Shown here piece by piece: positions 32,164-45,085 of a stretch of DNA of 64,000 bases; position 1 is the stretch's first letter, and each line of letters begins with the position of its first letter. The notes under the pieces are model-generated. The model ran no database searches and was not told where the DNA came from. It saw only the letters and a program-made list of their open reading frames with translations. The position numbers and the translations under genes are program-made. Source of the DNA: Ornithinimicrobium murale (GTDB taxonomy: Bacteria > Actinomycetota > Actinomycetes > Actinomycetales > Dermatophilaceae); contig NZ_QLVD01000004.1 of NCBI RefSeq assembly GCF_003352835.1, positions 1 through 64,000 on the forward strand, given 5' to 3'.

Positions 32164-33723
32164 ATGCCGAATCTCTCCGCCCTGCTCGAGGGCTCTGCTG
32201 CCACCTATCCCACCCGCGAGGCACTGGTGCTGGGCGACACCCGGCTCAGTTATGCCCAGGTCGACGGTGCGGCGAACCAGGTGGCCAACTTCCTGGTCGC
32301 CAACGGCATCGGTCCCGGCGACAAGGTGGCCCTGACCTGTCCGAACCTGCCGTTCTTCCCGATCGTCTACTACGGCATCCTCAAGGCCGGCGCCACGGTC
32401 GTCCCGCTCAACGTGCTGCTCAAGGCGCGAGAGGTCGCCTACCACCTGGCGGACTCCGACGCGAAGGCCTACTTCTGCTTCGAGGGCACCCCCGACCTGC
32501 CGATGGCGCAGGAGGGAGCCGCAGCCTTCGAGCAGACTCCGGCGTGCGAGCAGCTCGTGGTCATCACGGCGGACCCGGCGGCACCCTCGCCGGTGGAGGG
32601 GGCGACCACGCTGGGGGCGGCGATGGCTGACCAGGCGCCGACCTTCCAGACGCGTGAGGTTGCTGATGACGACACGGCCGTCATCCTCTACACCTCCGGC
32701 ACGACCGGTCAGCCGAAGGGGGCCGAGCTGACCCACGCCAACATGACCTCCAACGCGCTGGTGGGTGCACCGCTGTTCAAGGCGGACGCCGAGACCCCGG
32801 ACACCTATCTGTGCGTCCTGCCGCTGTTCCACTCCTTCGGGCAGACCGTGATCCAGAACGGTGCCTTCGCCTTCGGTGGCACCGTGGTGCTGCTGCCGCG
32901 CTTCGAGGCCCAGGCCGCCCTCGGGCTCATGCTCAACGAGCGGGTCACCTTCTTCGCCGGGGTCCCGACCATGTACTGGGGGCTCCTCGGGGCGCTCGAC
33001 GACTCGGTCGACGTCAGCTCGATCGCGCAGAACCTCCGGGTCGCCGCGGCGGGCGGCTCAGCCCTGCCGGGCGAGGTGCACAAGGCGTTCCGCGAGCGGT
33101 TCGGTGTCACGATCCTGGAGGGCTACGGGCTCTCGGAGACCTCACCGGTCGCCTCCTTCTCGGTCTTCGGCGAGGAGCCGAGGGTCGGCTCGGTCGGCGT
33201 GCCGATCCCGGACGTCGAGATGCGGCTGATCAACCCGGACTGGTCCGAGGTGGACCGCTCCTCGGACCCGGACGCGGTCGGCGAGATCGCGATCAAGGGA
33301 CCAAACATCATGAAGGGCTACTACGACCGTCCCGACGCCACGGCAGAGGCGATCCACGACGGCTGGTTCCGCAGCGGCGACCTGGGGCGCATGGACGCCG
33401 ATGGCTACTACTACATCGTTGACCGGTCCAAGGACATGATCATCCGCGGCGGCTACAACGTCTATCCGCGCGAGATCGAGGAGATCCTGATGACGCATCC
33501 GGCCGTCTCGCTGGCCGCCGTCATCGGCGTGCCGCACGAGAGCCTGGGTGAGGAGATCAAGGCCTTCGTGATCCCCGAGAAGGGCGCGGAGGTCACTGGC
33601 GAGGAGCTCCTGGCCTGGGGCAAGGAGCAGTTTGCCGCGTTCAAGTATCCGCGCGAGGTCGAGATCGTGCCGAACCTGCCGATGACAGCCACCGGCAAGA
33701 TCCTCAAGCGCGAGCTCGGCTAG
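32164..33723 (+). CDS. Long-chain fatty-acid-CoA ligase (AMP-binding)
   Basis: A 519-residue acyl-adenylate-forming enzyme that activates a fatty acid to its CoA ester using ATP. The P-loop motif YTSGTTGQPKGAELTH is at about residues 176-191. LEGYGLSETSP holds the adenine-binding motif, and GWFRSGDLGRMDADGYYYIVDR the hinge and ribose-binding Asp. The C-terminal MTATGKILKREL carries the catalytic Lys. The length is that of short/medium FadD-type proteins. No clear ribosome-binding site precedes the ATG. It stands alone, between the divergent arsR operon and the 32-bp repeat array. Chain-length preference is not readable. Confidence 0.92.
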   Translation: MPNLSALLEGSAATYPTREALVLGDTRLSYAQVDGAANQVANFLVANGIGPGDKVALTCPNLPFFPIVYYGILKAGATVVPLNVLLKAREVAYHLADSDAKAYFCFEGTPDLPMAQEGAAAFEQTPACEQLVVITADPAAPSPVEGATTLGAAMADQAPTFQTREVADDDTAVILYTSGTTGQPKGAELTHANMTSNALVGAPLFKADAETPDTYLCVLPLFHSFGQTVIQNGAFAFGGTVVLLPRFEAQAALGLMLNERVTFFAGVPTMYWGLLGALDDSVDVSSIAQNLRVAAAGGSALPGEVHKAFRERFGVTILEGYGLSETSPVASFSVFGEEPRVGSVGVPIPDVEMRLINPDWSEVDRSSDPDAVGEIAIKGPNIMKGYYDRPDATAEAIHDGWFRSGDLGRMDADGYYYIVDRSKDMIIRGGYNVYPREIEEILMTHPAVSLAAVIGVPHESLGEEIKAFVIPEKGAEVTGEELLAWGKEQFAAFKYPREVEIVPNLPMTATGKILKRELG

Positions 33724-33738
33724 GCCGGTCCGGCGGGC

Positions 33739-33887
33739 CACCGTGCGCTCGGTGGGGGTGGATCTCGGGTCACCGTGCGCTCGGTGGGGGTGGATCTCAG
33801 GTCACCGTGCGCTCGGTGGGGGTGGATCTCGGGTCACCGTGCGCTCGGTGGGGGTGGTTCTCGGGTCACCGTGCGCTCGGTGGGGTG
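33739..33887. repeat. 32-bp tandem repeat array
   Basis: Four full 32-base units start at 33739, 33771, 33803 and 33835, and a partial fifth at 33867. The unit begins CACCGTGCGCTCGGTGGGGG; differences are single bases. The array fills most of the 297-base gap between the acyl-CoA ligase and phosphoketolase genes. It has no unique spacers and is not a CRISPR. Because 32 is not a multiple of three, the open frames through it shift between units and are unlikely to be genes. Confidence 0.92.
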
Positions 33888-34020
33888 GGAGTCGTCCAGG
33901 TGGCTGGCCAGGCGATAGATGTCCTCGCGGTCGGACGCCCGACGTATGCCGAGGGGTGGCGGGCTTCATCTCGTCCTGACAGGCTCGGGGTGAGCCCCGT
34001 CAAGCAACAGGGAGGCGACG

Positions 34021-36480
34021 ATGAGCGCAGTGCCGGAGACCACGAACGCACCGTTGGATGACGCCCACCTCGAGGCGATCGACACCTGGTGGCGCGCGGC
34101 CAACTATCTCGCGGTCGGGCAGATCTATCTCATGGACAACGCTCTGCTCGAGCGACCGCTGGCCGCCGAGGACATCAAGCCCCGACTGCTGGGTCACTGG
34201 GGGACCAGTCCCGGGCAGAACTTCCTCTACGCCCACCTGAACCACCAGATCATCCAGCGTGACCTGGACATGATCTATCTCAGTGGACCCGGCCACGGCG
34301 GCCCGTCATTGGTCGCGGCCGCGTGGCTGGAGGGCACCTACTCCGAGGTCTACTCCCACGTCGGGCCGGACGCCCGCGGCCTCAACACACTCTTCCGCCA
34401 GTTCTCCTTCCCCGGTGGCATCCCCAGCCACGTCGCCCCCGAGACGCCCGGGTCGATCCACGAGGGCGGCGAGCTCGGCTATGTCCTGTCCCACGCCTAT
34501 GGCGCGGTCTTTGACAACCCCGACCTGGTCGCGGTGGCGGTGATCGGTGACGGCGAGGCCGAGACCGGCCCGTTGGCGACCGCCTGGCACAGCAACAAGT
34601 TCCTGCACCCGACCGTGGACGGCACCGTGCTGCCGATCCTGCACCTCAACGGCTACAAGATCGCCAACCCGACCCTCCTGGACCGGATCCCGCACGAGGA
34701 GCTGGAGGCCCTGCTGATCGGCTACGGCCACAAGCCCTACTTCTTCGAGGGCGGCTTCGACGACGAGGACCCAGCGGCCGTCCACCAGCGCTTCGCCGGC
34801 CTCCTCGCGGAGGTGCTCGAGGAGATCGCGAGGATCCGGACCGAGGCGAGCGACGGCATACAGCAGGGTCAACCCGTGGAGCGGCCCCGCTGGCCGATGA
34901 TCGTCTTTCGCACACCGAAGGGGTGGACCGGGCCGGAGGAGGTCGACGGGCTGCCGGTCGAGGGCACCTGGCGCAGCCATCAGGTGCCGATGGCCTCGGT
35001 GCGGGGCGACGCCGAGCACACCCGGGCGCTCGAGGACTGGATGCGCAGCTATCGCCCCGAGGAGCTGTTCGGCGACGACGGGCGCATCGTCGAGGCCATC
35101 GCCCGCAATAACCCCAGCGGCCACCGCCGGATGAGCGCCAACCCGCACACCAACGGCGGGCTGCTCACCCGCGACTTGGACCTGCCGGACTGGCGGGAGT
35201 ATGCCGTGCACGTCCCCTCCCCGGGTGGGGGCAGTGCCGAGGCGACGCGCGTGCTCGGCGACTGGCTGGCCCAGGTGGTGGACCGCAACCGTGCGACCTT
35301 CCGGGTCTTCGGCCCCGATGAGACTCACTCCAACCGGCTGGGGGCGGCGGTGGACGCGGGTGGCAAGACCTGGCTGGCCGAGGTCGTGGACGCCGACGTC
35401 GACCTGTCGGCGACCGGCCGGGTGATGGAGGTGCTGTCCGAGCACCAGTGCCAGGGTTGGCTGGAGGGGTACCTGTTGACCGGACGGCACGGCGTCCTCA
35501 ATAGTTATGAGGCGTTCGTGCACATCGTCGACTCGATGTTCAACCAGCATGCCAAGTGGCTCGATGCGACGCACGACATTCCGTGGCGGGTGCCGATGCC
35601 GTCGCTGAACTATCTGCTGTCCTCGCACGTGTGGCGCCAGGACCACAACGGCTTCTCCCACCAGGACCCGGGTTTCCTGGACGTGGTGATGAACAAGACC
35701 CCCGACGTGATCCGGGTCTATCTGCCGCCGGATGCCAACACCCTGCTGTCGACCTACGACCACGTGCTGCGCAGCAAGAACTACGTCAACGTGGTGGTGG
35801 CCGGCAAGCAGCCCGGGCCCCAGTGGCTGTCCGCTCAGGAGGCGGCGCTGCACTGCGCCCGGGGGATCGGCATCTGGGACTGGGCCGGTTCGGAGGTCGC
35901 GGGCGAGGTGCCCGACGTGGTGCTGGGCTGTGCCGGCGACATTCCCACCCTGGAGGCGATCGCCGCGGCGAAGCTGCTGCGCGAGCGCCTGCCGGAGCTG
36001 GCGGTGCGCGTGGTCAACGTGGTCGACCTGCTGCGGCTGCAGGACGAGCGGGAGCACCCGCACGGTCTCAGCCACCGCGACTTCGACGCGCTGTTCACCG
36101 CGGACCGGCCGGTGATCTTCGCCTTCCACGGCTATCCGGCCCTGGTGCACAAGCTGACCTACCGCCGCACCAACCACGCCAACATCCACGTGCGCGGTTT
36201 CAAGGAGGAGGGCACCACCACCACGCCGTTCGACATGCTGATGATGAACGATCTGGACCGCTATCGCCTGGTGATGGACGTCATCGACCGGGTGCCCGGC
36301 CTGGCGGAGCGCGCTGCTGGTCTGCGGCAGGAGATGCAGGACCAGCGTGAGCTGGCGCGCGCCCACACCCGTGAGCACGGCGAGGACCTGCCCGAGGTGG
36401 CGCAGTGGGTGTTCAACGAGGACGACAACACCCAGGGGTCGGGCGCGCCCGGCAGCGACACCGGCGGAGACAACGACTGA
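34021..36480 (+). CDS. xfp: Xylulose-5-phosphate/fructose-6-phosphate phosphoketolase
   Basis: An 819-residue thiamine-diphosphate enzyme that splits xylulose-5-phosphate or fructose-6-phosphate with phosphate into acetyl phosphate and an aldose phosphate. Family blocks are seen in order: [49 protein letters not shown] and [34 protein letters not shown] is the ThDP-binding GDGE motif, and [22 protein letters not shown] lies near the C-terminus. A GGGAGG ribosome-binding site precedes the ATG. No acetate kinase or phosphotransacetylase gene is nearby. The gene meets the convergent LysR gene stop-to-stop with no gap. Confidence 0.96.
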   Translation: MSAVPETTNAPLDDAHLEAIDTWWRAANYLAVGQIYLMDNALLERPLAAEDIKPRLLGHWGTSPGQNFLYAHLNHQIIQRDLDMIYLSGPGHGGPSLVAAAWLEGTYSEVYSHVGPDARGLNTLFRQFSFPGGIPSHVAPETPGSIHEGGELGYVLSHAYGAVFDNPDLVAVAVIGDGEAETGPLATAWHSNKFLHPTVDGTVLPILHLNGYKIANPTLLDRIPHEELEALLIGYGHKPYFFEGGFDDEDPAAVHQRFAGLLAEVLEEIARIRTEASDGIQQGQPVERPRWPMIVFRTPKGWTGPEEVDGLPVEGTWRSHQVPMASVRGDAEHTRALEDWMRSYRPEELFGDDGRIVEAIARNNPSGHRRMSANPHTNGGLLTRDLDLPDWREYAVHVPSPGGGSAEATRVLGDWLAQVVDRNRATFRVFGPDETHSNRLGAAVDAGGKTWLAEVVDADVDLSATGRVMEVLSEHQCQGWLEGYLLTGRHGVLNSYEAFVHIVDSMFNQHAKWLDATHDIPWRVPMPSLNYLLSSHVWRQDHNGFSHQDPGFLDVVMNKTPDVIRVYLPPDANTLLSTYDHVLRSKNYVNVVVAGKQPGPQWLSAQEAALHCARGIGIWDWAGSEVAGEVPDVVLGCAGDIPTLEAIAAAKLLRERLPELAVRVVNVVDLLRLQDEREHPHGLSHRDFDALFTADRPVIFAFHGYPALVHKLTYRRTNHANIHVRGFKEEGTTTTPFDMLMMNDLDRYRLVMDVIDRVPGLAERAAGLRQEMQDQRELARAHTREHGEDLPEVAQWVFNEDDNTQGSGAPGSDTGGDND

Positions 36481-37368
36481 TCAGCTGGCCGCGCACTCCT
36501 GCAGGAGACCCACCGCGCGACGGGCCGCCGGAGTGCCGGCCACGGTGTCGCGCACCAGGACCCGGATCTCACGCACCGGGGTGGGGTCGACCAGATCCAC
36601 CGCCACCACGTCGGTGGGCAGGTGCCGGCAGGCGAGCGTCGGCATGACGGTCACGCCCAGGCCATGGCCCACGAAGGCCAGGGCGGTGTGGAAGTCGTGC
36701 GTCTCGACCGCGAACCGGGGGGAGAAGCCGCAGGCGGCGGCAGCGTCGATCGCCAGCGACCGGCAGGGTGCGCCGGGGACGTCGTTGTCGACCCAGGGCT
36801 CGGTGGCGAGCTCGGCCATCGCGACCCGGTCGCGTCCGGCGAGGGGGTGACTCGTCGGCACGACGAGCAGGTAGGGATCCTCGAGCAGGGTGTGGGCGGT
36901 GTAACCCGAGGGTGGCACGGGGTGCAACCGGGCGACGGAGACCTCCAGGTCCGCCGCCGGTGCGTCGGCCGCGGGCGCCAGCTCGGCATGCTGCAGCACG
37001 AGCCGCACGTCGGGGAACTCCTGCTGGAGCGAGGCCACCACGCGCGGCATCCAGGCCGCGCCCACCGAGGCGAAGTAGCGCAGCACCAGGGTGCCGCTGC
37101 GGCCGGCCCGCAGGTCGTCCACGATGTCCTGCACACCGGAGAGCGCGCCCAGCACCTGGTCGCTCGCCGCGGCCAGCGTGCGACCGGCAGCCGTCGGCTC
37201 GATCCCGCGCCCGACCCGGTCCACCAGCGTCAGTCCGGTCTCTCGGGACAGGGCCGACAGGTGCTGGCTGACAGCGGAGGGGGTGTAGCCCAGCAGGGTC
37301 GCCGCACCGCTGACCGAGCCGGCGGACACCACGGAGCGCAGGATCCTGAGACGGTGCGCGTCGAGCAT
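36481..37368 (-). CDS. LysR-family transcriptional regulator
   Basis: A 295-residue LysR-type regulator. The N-terminal helix-turn-helix is LRILRSVVSAGSVSGAATLLGYTPSAVSQHL, and the rest is the two-lobed periplasmic-binding-like effector domain. It is divergent from an EamA-family exporter 82 bases away, the classic arrangement in which the LysR protein controls its neighbour in response to the exported metabolite. The ATG at 37368 is preferred to the GTG at 37374. A CAAC-N8-GTTG inverted repeat in the shared promoter region is a candidate binding site. Confidence 0.9.
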   Translation of the reverse strand: MLDAHRLRILRSVVSAGSVSGAATLLGYTPSAVSQHLSALSRETGLTLVDRVGRGIEPTAAGRTLAAASDQVLGALSGVQDIVDDLRAGRSGTLVLRYFASVGAAWMPRVVASLQQEFPDVRLVLQHAELAPAADAPAADLEVSVARLHPVPPSGYTAHTLLEDPYLLVVPTSHPLAGRDRVAMAELATEPWVDNDVPGAPCRSLAIDAAAACGFSPRFAVETHDFHTALAFVGHGLGVTVMPTLACRHLPTDVVAVDLVDPTPVREIRVLVRDTVAGTPAARRAVGLLQECAAS

Positions 37369-37383
37369 GACCACACGCTACAG

Positions 37384-37399
37384 CAACCCTTAACTGTTG
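37384..37399. promoter_or_regulatory. Candidate LysR binding site
   Basis: CAAC-N8-GTTG is a short inverted repeat 16 bases upstream of the LysR start, in the divergent promoter region shared with the EamA transporter. The dyad is short, so this is only a suggestion. Confidence 0.3.
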
Positions 37400-37450
37400 T
37401 GAAGGAAGATTCGCTTGTGCTGATGGATTTGGCGGCTCACGATGGTGGGT

Positions 37451-38416
37451 ATGACCACTGCACCAGCACGGCCCGAACCAGTCGGCGACTGCCCACCCGC
37501 CCCCACTGCCACGTCGGCCGCCACCGCGACCGACCCGTCCGTGCGCACGTCCCGCCCGGGAGTGCTCGCGGCCGTCGCCGTCGTCGCCACCATGGTGATG
37601 TGGGCCTCGGCCTTCGTGGCGATCCGGCACATCGGGCCGGACCTGTCTCCCGGGCCACTGGCCCTGATCCGGGTGGTGATCGCCACGCTGGTGATCCTGC
37701 CGCTCGCAGTGCGGGCCGGGCTGCAGGTCCCGCGGGGGCGGGCGTGGTGGGTGGTGGGCTCCTACGCCATCCTGTGGATGGCGCTGTACTCCGTGGTGAT
37801 CAACTCCGCCGAGCACCACCTGGATGCGGGCACCACCGCGATGCTCGTCAACGTCGCGCCGATCCTGGTGACGCTCTGGGTGGGCCTGGTGCAGCGGGCC
37901 GGTTTCACCCGTCCCCTCGTGGGCGGGCTCGTGGTGGCGTTCACCGGTGTCAGCGTCATCGCCCTCGGCAACGACGGCGCCCAGCGGAGCCTGATCGGCA
38001 TCGCGCTCGGGCTCCTGGCCGCGATCCTCTTCGCCACCGGGATCCTGCTCCAGAAGCACCTCCTGCGCAGCATGGATGCCCTCTCGGTCACCTGGTGGGG
38101 CATGGCGCTGGGGGCCGTGGCCCTGCTGCCCTTCGTCCCGACCGCCCTGGCCGAGGCCGGGTCGGCGCCAGCCTCGGCCCTGCTCAGCGCGCTCTACCTG
38201 GGGATCTTCCCGACGGCGCTCGCCTTCACCCTGTGGGCCTATGCACTGCGCAGGGTCGAGGCGGCACGCCTCAGCCTGAGCAGCTATCTGGTCCCCGCGT
38301 TCGCCGTGCTGCTCTCCTGGGTCCTGCTGGCCGAGGTCCCCACGGCGGCCGGGCTGGTGGGTGGCACGCTCTGCCTGGCCGGGGTGGCGATCAGCCGGAT
38401 CCGCACCCGGGGGTGA
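37451..38416 (+). CDS. EamA-family (DMT) transporter
   Basis: A 321-residue inner-membrane protein with about ten membrane segments in two homologous EamA halves. VMWASAFVAIRHIGPDLSPGPLALIR opens the first half and GIFPTALAFTLWAYALRRVEAARLS lies in the second. The N-terminal 35 residues are polar and cytoplasmic. Members of this drug/metabolite superfamily export amino acids or other small molecules. It is probably controlled by the divergent LysR regulator. An in-frame ATG three codons upstream (37442) is an alternative start. Confidence 0.9.
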   Translation: MTTAPARPEPVGDCPPAPTATSAATATDPSVRTSRPGVLAAVAVVATMVMWASAFVAIRHIGPDLSPGPLALIRVVIATLVILPLAVRAGLQVPRGRAWWVVGSYAILWMALYSVVINSAEHHLDAGTTAMLVNVAPILVTLWVGLVQRAGFTRPLVGGLVVAFTGVSVIALGNDGAQRSLIGIALGLLAAILFATGILLQKHLLRSMDALSVTWWGMALGAVALLPFVPTALAEAGSAPASALLSALYLGIFPTALAFTLWAYALRRVEAARLSLSSYLVPAFAVLLSWVLLAEVPTAAGLVGGTLCLAGVAISRIRTRG

Positions 38417-38511
38417 CGGGCGCCGAGGAGAAAAGCGCTTGCTGCCGCTAGCAGGCCGGTGCCACGGTGGTCGGACGGAATGACACTGACGTCCATCCGA
38501 CAAGGGGAATC

Positions 38512-39519
38512 ATGCGCACCATCGTCCTGGCCCTCTCGGCCGTTGCTGCCCTGCTGCTGGCCCCGGCCGCGGCAAGCTCGCTCGAGCCAGCCCATGCAGG
38601 CCCGCCCGGGCGGGTGCCGGTGTGTCTGGTCAGCAAGGGGGCGCCTGACCTGGAGCACACCATCGAGGTGCCGCCCGTCGTCGCCGAGGTGCTGACCCAG
38701 GTCACGCTGTCCTACTCGGGGCCGTGCGCCGAGTACGGCGAGTCGGCGCCCCGGGGAGACGGGACGCTCACGGCATACAGCCAAGTCTGGCAGGACGAGC
38801 CGCAGGCGATCGGCCTGGTCTTCCCCTCCGAGACCCTGGAGGGGCTGCCCTATGACCCGCCCACCGCCGGCCTGTGGTGCTTCGACAAGGACGGCAACGG
38901 GGAGGTCGACCCGATGACGGAGTGCGCGGGCGGTTACGAGGACGCGCTGCAGCTCGGCGAGGAGTTCCGCACGCAGGTGGACTCGCCGTTCACCTACGTG
39001 CTGAACAACTGGAACCCGCACGGGCACATGCCGCCCGGGATCTATGACAAGCCGCACTTTGACGTGCACTTCTACATGAATCCCAACGAGGAGCGGCTGG
39101 CGATCCGGCCCGGGCCCTGCGATGCGCTCGTCAACTGCGATGACTATGAGCTCGGCAAGAACCTGCCGGCGGAGCAGTTCCTGCACCCGGACTTCGCGGA
39201 CCTGGACGCGATCGAGCCGGCGATGGGCAACCACCTGGCCGACCTCACTGCGCCGGAGCACAACGGGGAGCCGTTCACGCACACCTTCATCTACGGGACC
39301 TGGGACGGTGAGGTCACCTTCTACGAGCCGATGGTGACCCACGACTGGTATGCGGATCTGGCCAGCGGGAGCATCGGTGACAGCTGTCAGGCGATCAAGC
39401 AGCCGGAGGCGTTCGCCGAGTCGGGCTGGTACCCCACGGAGTACTGCCTGCGCTATCGCGAGAACCGCGACGAGTTGACCACCTCGCTGGAGTCCTTCGA
39501 GTTCCACGAGGCGAGCTGA
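38512..39519 (+). CDS. Secreted protein of unknown function, TTHB210-like
   Basis: A 335-residue exported protein. A signal peptide (residues 1 to about 25, TIVLALSAVAALLLAPAAA) is followed by a domain rich in acidic and aromatic residues. HGHMPPGIYDKPHFDVHFYM is a striking His-rich block that recalls the TTHB210-like domain, and it could bind a metal. Four or more Cys are spread over the mature part and could form disulfides. An AAGGGG ribosome-binding site precedes the ATG at 38512. No neighbour suggests a function; the family link is by recollection of the motif only. Confidence 0.72.
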   Translation: MRTIVLALSAVAALLLAPAAASSLEPAHAGPPGRVPVCLVSKGAPDLEHTIEVPPVVAEVLTQVTLSYSGPCAEYGESAPRGDGTLTAYSQVWQDEPQAIGLVFPSETLEGLPYDPPTAGLWCFDKDGNGEVDPMTECAGGYEDALQLGEEFRTQVDSPFTYVLNNWNPHGHMPPGIYDKPHFDVHFYMNPNEERLAIRPGPCDALVNCDDYELGKNLPAEQFLHPDFADLDAIEPAMGNHLADLTAPEHNGEPFTHTFIYGTWDGEVTFYEPMVTHDWYADLASGSIGDSCQAIKQPEAFAESGWYPTEYCLRYRENRDELTTSLESFEFHEAS

Positions 39520-39540
39520 GATCAGTGCTTGCGGTCGGAC

Positions 39541-40287
39541 TCAGCCGCCATAAAGTAGGTCATCGGGCGGAAGGGCCTGACAGTTGCTCAAAATATCAGG
39601 CATGGCCCCGCCGACTTCGGCGGGGTCAAGCGCTGCATCAGCGAAGAACAGGGCCTGACTGGCCTCGTAGTTGGCCGCATAAGTTTCGAAGGTAGGCGGC
39701 TCGGGTGTTGGATAGCCTAGTGACTGCATGCAGGGGATCGTCTCCTCAACGAGCCAGTCGTAGTAGACCCTCAATTGGTCGGCACTGAGTGGAGTCACAA
39801 ATTCTGCCGCCATGGGGTAGAGGGCTTTGCATGAGTACGAGACAAGAGCTGCTGCGTCGCTCTGCCCCGCAGGAACCTCGTAACCCCATCCCCCGCCATC
39901 CTTCACGACCGCGGGGAATCCATGGTCAGTCATGCAGTCGGCCATGATTTGATCAATTTCCTGAGGTGTCACAGCACGCTTGGGTGCAATTCGTGGCGGA
40001 TCGGTGATGCCAGCGTCAGCCGCCAATTCGGCCATATCTGCGTGATAAGTGTCCGGGACGCCGGGCGGCAGACCATCCGTTTCGTGTGGCATTTCGGCGG
40101 ACGTGGTATTTCGCGCTTGGCGCCCAGCGGTCGCCGTAGGAGACTGGGCCTCCTCGGTGGTTGCCCCTCGCGAGACGCTCGGTGATATCGGCTTGGTCGC
40201 GTTCCTAGTATGCACCTCGTCAGACTGGCAGCCCACAAGTGCGAGAGTGCTGAGCAGCCCCACGAGCCAGAGTTCAATCCCGCGCAT
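39541..40287 (-). CDS. Putative lipoprotein of unknown function
   Basis: A 248-residue lipoprotein. The N-terminal MRGIELWLVGLLSTLALVGC has a charged start, a hydrophobic core and a lipobox LVGC with Cys20 as the lipid-anchored residue. A Thr/Ser/Ala-rich linker (to about residue 70) precedes a globular domain. That domain contains IMADCMTDHGFPAV and EETIPCMQSLGYP, two similar Cys-containing helices, as in many small actinobacterial lipoproteins of unknown role. Codons are more AT-rich than in neighbouring genes, suggesting recent acquisition. A GTG at 40296 is an alternative start. It is transcribed in the same direction as the small secreted protein just upstream. Confidence 0.72.
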   Translation of the reverse strand: MRGIELWLVGLLSTLALVGCQSDEVHTRNATKPISPSVSRGATTEEAQSPTATAGRQARNTTSAEMPHETDGLPPGVPDTYHADMAELAADAGITDPPRIAPKRAVTPQEIDQIMADCMTDHGFPAVVKDGGGWGYEVPAGQSDAAALVSYSCKALYPMAAEFVTPLSADQLRVYYDWLVEETIPCMQSLGYPTPEPPTFETYAANYEASQALFFADAALDPAEVGGAMPDILSNCQALPPDDLLYGG

Positions 40288-40303
40288 GGCACTCACGCTC
40301 TAA

Positions 40304-40618
40304 CTAATACGCGCAGTGGTTGCTCCAGGTGTTTATGGCGGTATTGGCGTACCATAGTGTGGATGCGCTACCGAAGGGGCTTTCTGGCGCATGAATGTAT
40401 GAGTGTGCCTCGTTGTTGTACTCGCGACCATCCGTGCTGAAGAAAGTGTGCTTTTGGTACGAGGCCCCGTCTGCTCGGCTGTATGCCCCCACGGTGGTGG
40501 GTGAGTTGCAATGAACCACAGACCCACTGCGAGAATCTGCTATGCCTGCCAACGGAATTGCCACCACCAATGTCGCTGCGGAAACAGCTGCTGCAATCCA
40601 GGTCCTATAAGTTGCCAT
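40304..40618 (-). CDS. Small secreted two-cysteine protein
   Basis: A 104-residue exported protein with a signal peptide (residues 1 to about 27, WIAAAVSAATLVVAIPLAG). The mature part of about 77 residues is rich in Tyr, Ser, His and Asn. It has only two cysteines, Cys37 near its start and Cys102 near its end, which could close one large disulfide loop. A GGAG ribosome-binding site lies nine bases before the ATG. It resembles small secreted bacteriocin-like or surface-active proteins in layout, but no family is recognised. The gene is AT-rich compared with its surroundings, like the lipoprotein gene that follows it. Confidence 0.62.
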   Translation of the reverse strand: MATYRTWIAAAVSAATLVVAIPLAGIADSRSGSVVHCNSPTTVGAYSRADGASYQKHTFFSTDGREYNNEAHSYIHAPESPFGSASTLWYANTAINTWSNHCAY

Positions 40619-40715
40619 GCGAATCGACTCCTCGTTGAGTATATTCTGCGCTCACAACGCTACACCGCTTTGAGTTGGGGGCGCAAGGGTGCCTTGAAGC
40701 TTACCCAGAGGTGGA

Positions 40716-44408
<3,693 letters not shown>

Positions 44409-44495
44409 GCTCACCTCTCGTGCCACGGCTGTGGACTTTCCAGCCAGCGGCTGGGCCTGGGGGACGGCATGACCGAGGATAGATCAGATGCGCGT

Positions 44496-44522
44496 GCAAC
44501 TTTTTCCCCCGCCGCCAGCGTC
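44496..44522 (+). promoter_or_regulatory. Candidate ECF-type promoter
   Basis: GCAAC at 44496-44500 and CGTC at 44519-44522 are separated by 18 bases, 30 bases before the ECF sigma gene. Motifs of this form (AAC-type -35, CGTC-type -10) are typical of ECF sigma factor target promoters, so autoregulation by the sigma factor encoded just downstream is likely. Confidence 0.4.
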
Positions 44523-44551
44523 TTGGCGGGTGTGAGGAACAGGAGATCCGG

Positions 44552-45085
44552 ATGAGGCTCTTCGGCCGGTCGGCCGAGCAGGGCGAGATCGAGGCCTACG
44601 TCGAGGGCGCCATGCCCCGGCTGGTCGGGCTCGCCTATGCCATGACCGGGTCGAAGCCCGACGCCGAGGACCTGGTCCAGGACACCCTGGCGACCGTGGT
44701 GACCAAGTGGTCCCACGTCTCCGGGGCGGAGAACGTGGACGCCTATGTGCGGCGCACGATGGTCAACACGCTCATCTCCAAGAAGCGCCGCAGGTGGACC
44801 ACCGAGGTCGTCTCGCACGATGCGGTCACCGCGGACCGGGCCCAACCTGTCGGCGCAGGGGTCGCGCAGCAGGTCACGGACCGGGACGCGGTGCTGGGAT
44901 TGTTGCGCCAGCTGCCGGACCGGCAGCGGGCCGTGATGGCTCTGCGCTTCTATGAGGACCTGCCGGATGCGCAGATCGCCCAGGCCCTCGACTGCTCCGA
45001 GCAGGCCGTGCGCAGTGCGGCCCACAACGCGATGAAGACACTCCGCCGGCTGCTGCCGGCACACGAGGGACAGGGGGCCCGCTGA
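44552..45085 (+). CDS. SigE-family ECF RNA polymerase sigma factor
   Basis: A 177-residue extracytoplasmic-function sigma factor. Region 2 is seen in LVGLAYAMTGSKPDAEDLVQDTLATVV, with the -10 recognition helix in VDAYVRRTMVNTLISKKRR. Region 4 follows in LPDRQRAVMALRFYEDLPDAQIAQALDCSEQAVRSAAHNAMKTLRR (residues about 125-170). It belongs to the SigE-type group abundant in actinobacteria, members of which lack a classical zinc anti-sigma factor. AGGAGAT precedes the ATG. Its stop overlaps the start of the first of three paralogous membrane proteins (TGATG), so one of these is the probable partner controlling its activity. Confidence 0.92.
   Translation: MRLFGRSAEQGEIEAYVEGAMPRLVGLAYAMTGSKPDAEDLVQDTLATVVTKWSHVSGAENVDAYVRRTMVNTLISKKRRRWTTEVVSHDAVTADRAQPVGAGVAQQVTDRDAVLGLLRQLPDRQRAVMALRFYEDLPDAQIAQALDCSEQAVRSAAHNAMKTLRRLLPAHEGQGAR

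Noticed and set aside
33739-33887. CRISPR array
   Set aside because: The 32-bp units follow each other directly without unique spacers, and no cas genes are nearby. It is a plain tandem repeat.
33743-34061. Small repetitive protein genes in the 32-bp array
   Set aside because: Unit length is not a multiple of three, so the frame shifts between units, and no ribosome-binding site is present.
34306-36378. Long reverse-strand open frame (690 codons) opposite the phosphoketolase gene
   Set aside because: The plus-strand frame is an unmistakable full-length phosphoketolase. The reverse frame is an Arg/Val/His-rich shadow caused by high GC at third positions.
36622-38451. Plus-strand frame of 609 codons covering the LysR and EamA genes
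   Set aside because: It runs antisense through a clear LysR gene and out of frame through a clear EamA transporter; its translation has no family motifs.
44409-44551. Cobalamin riboswitch ahead of metH
   Set aside because: The gap is only 143 bases and is shared with the divergent sigma gene and its promoter. This is too short for a typical cobalamin riboswitch, and no B12-box-like element is seen.
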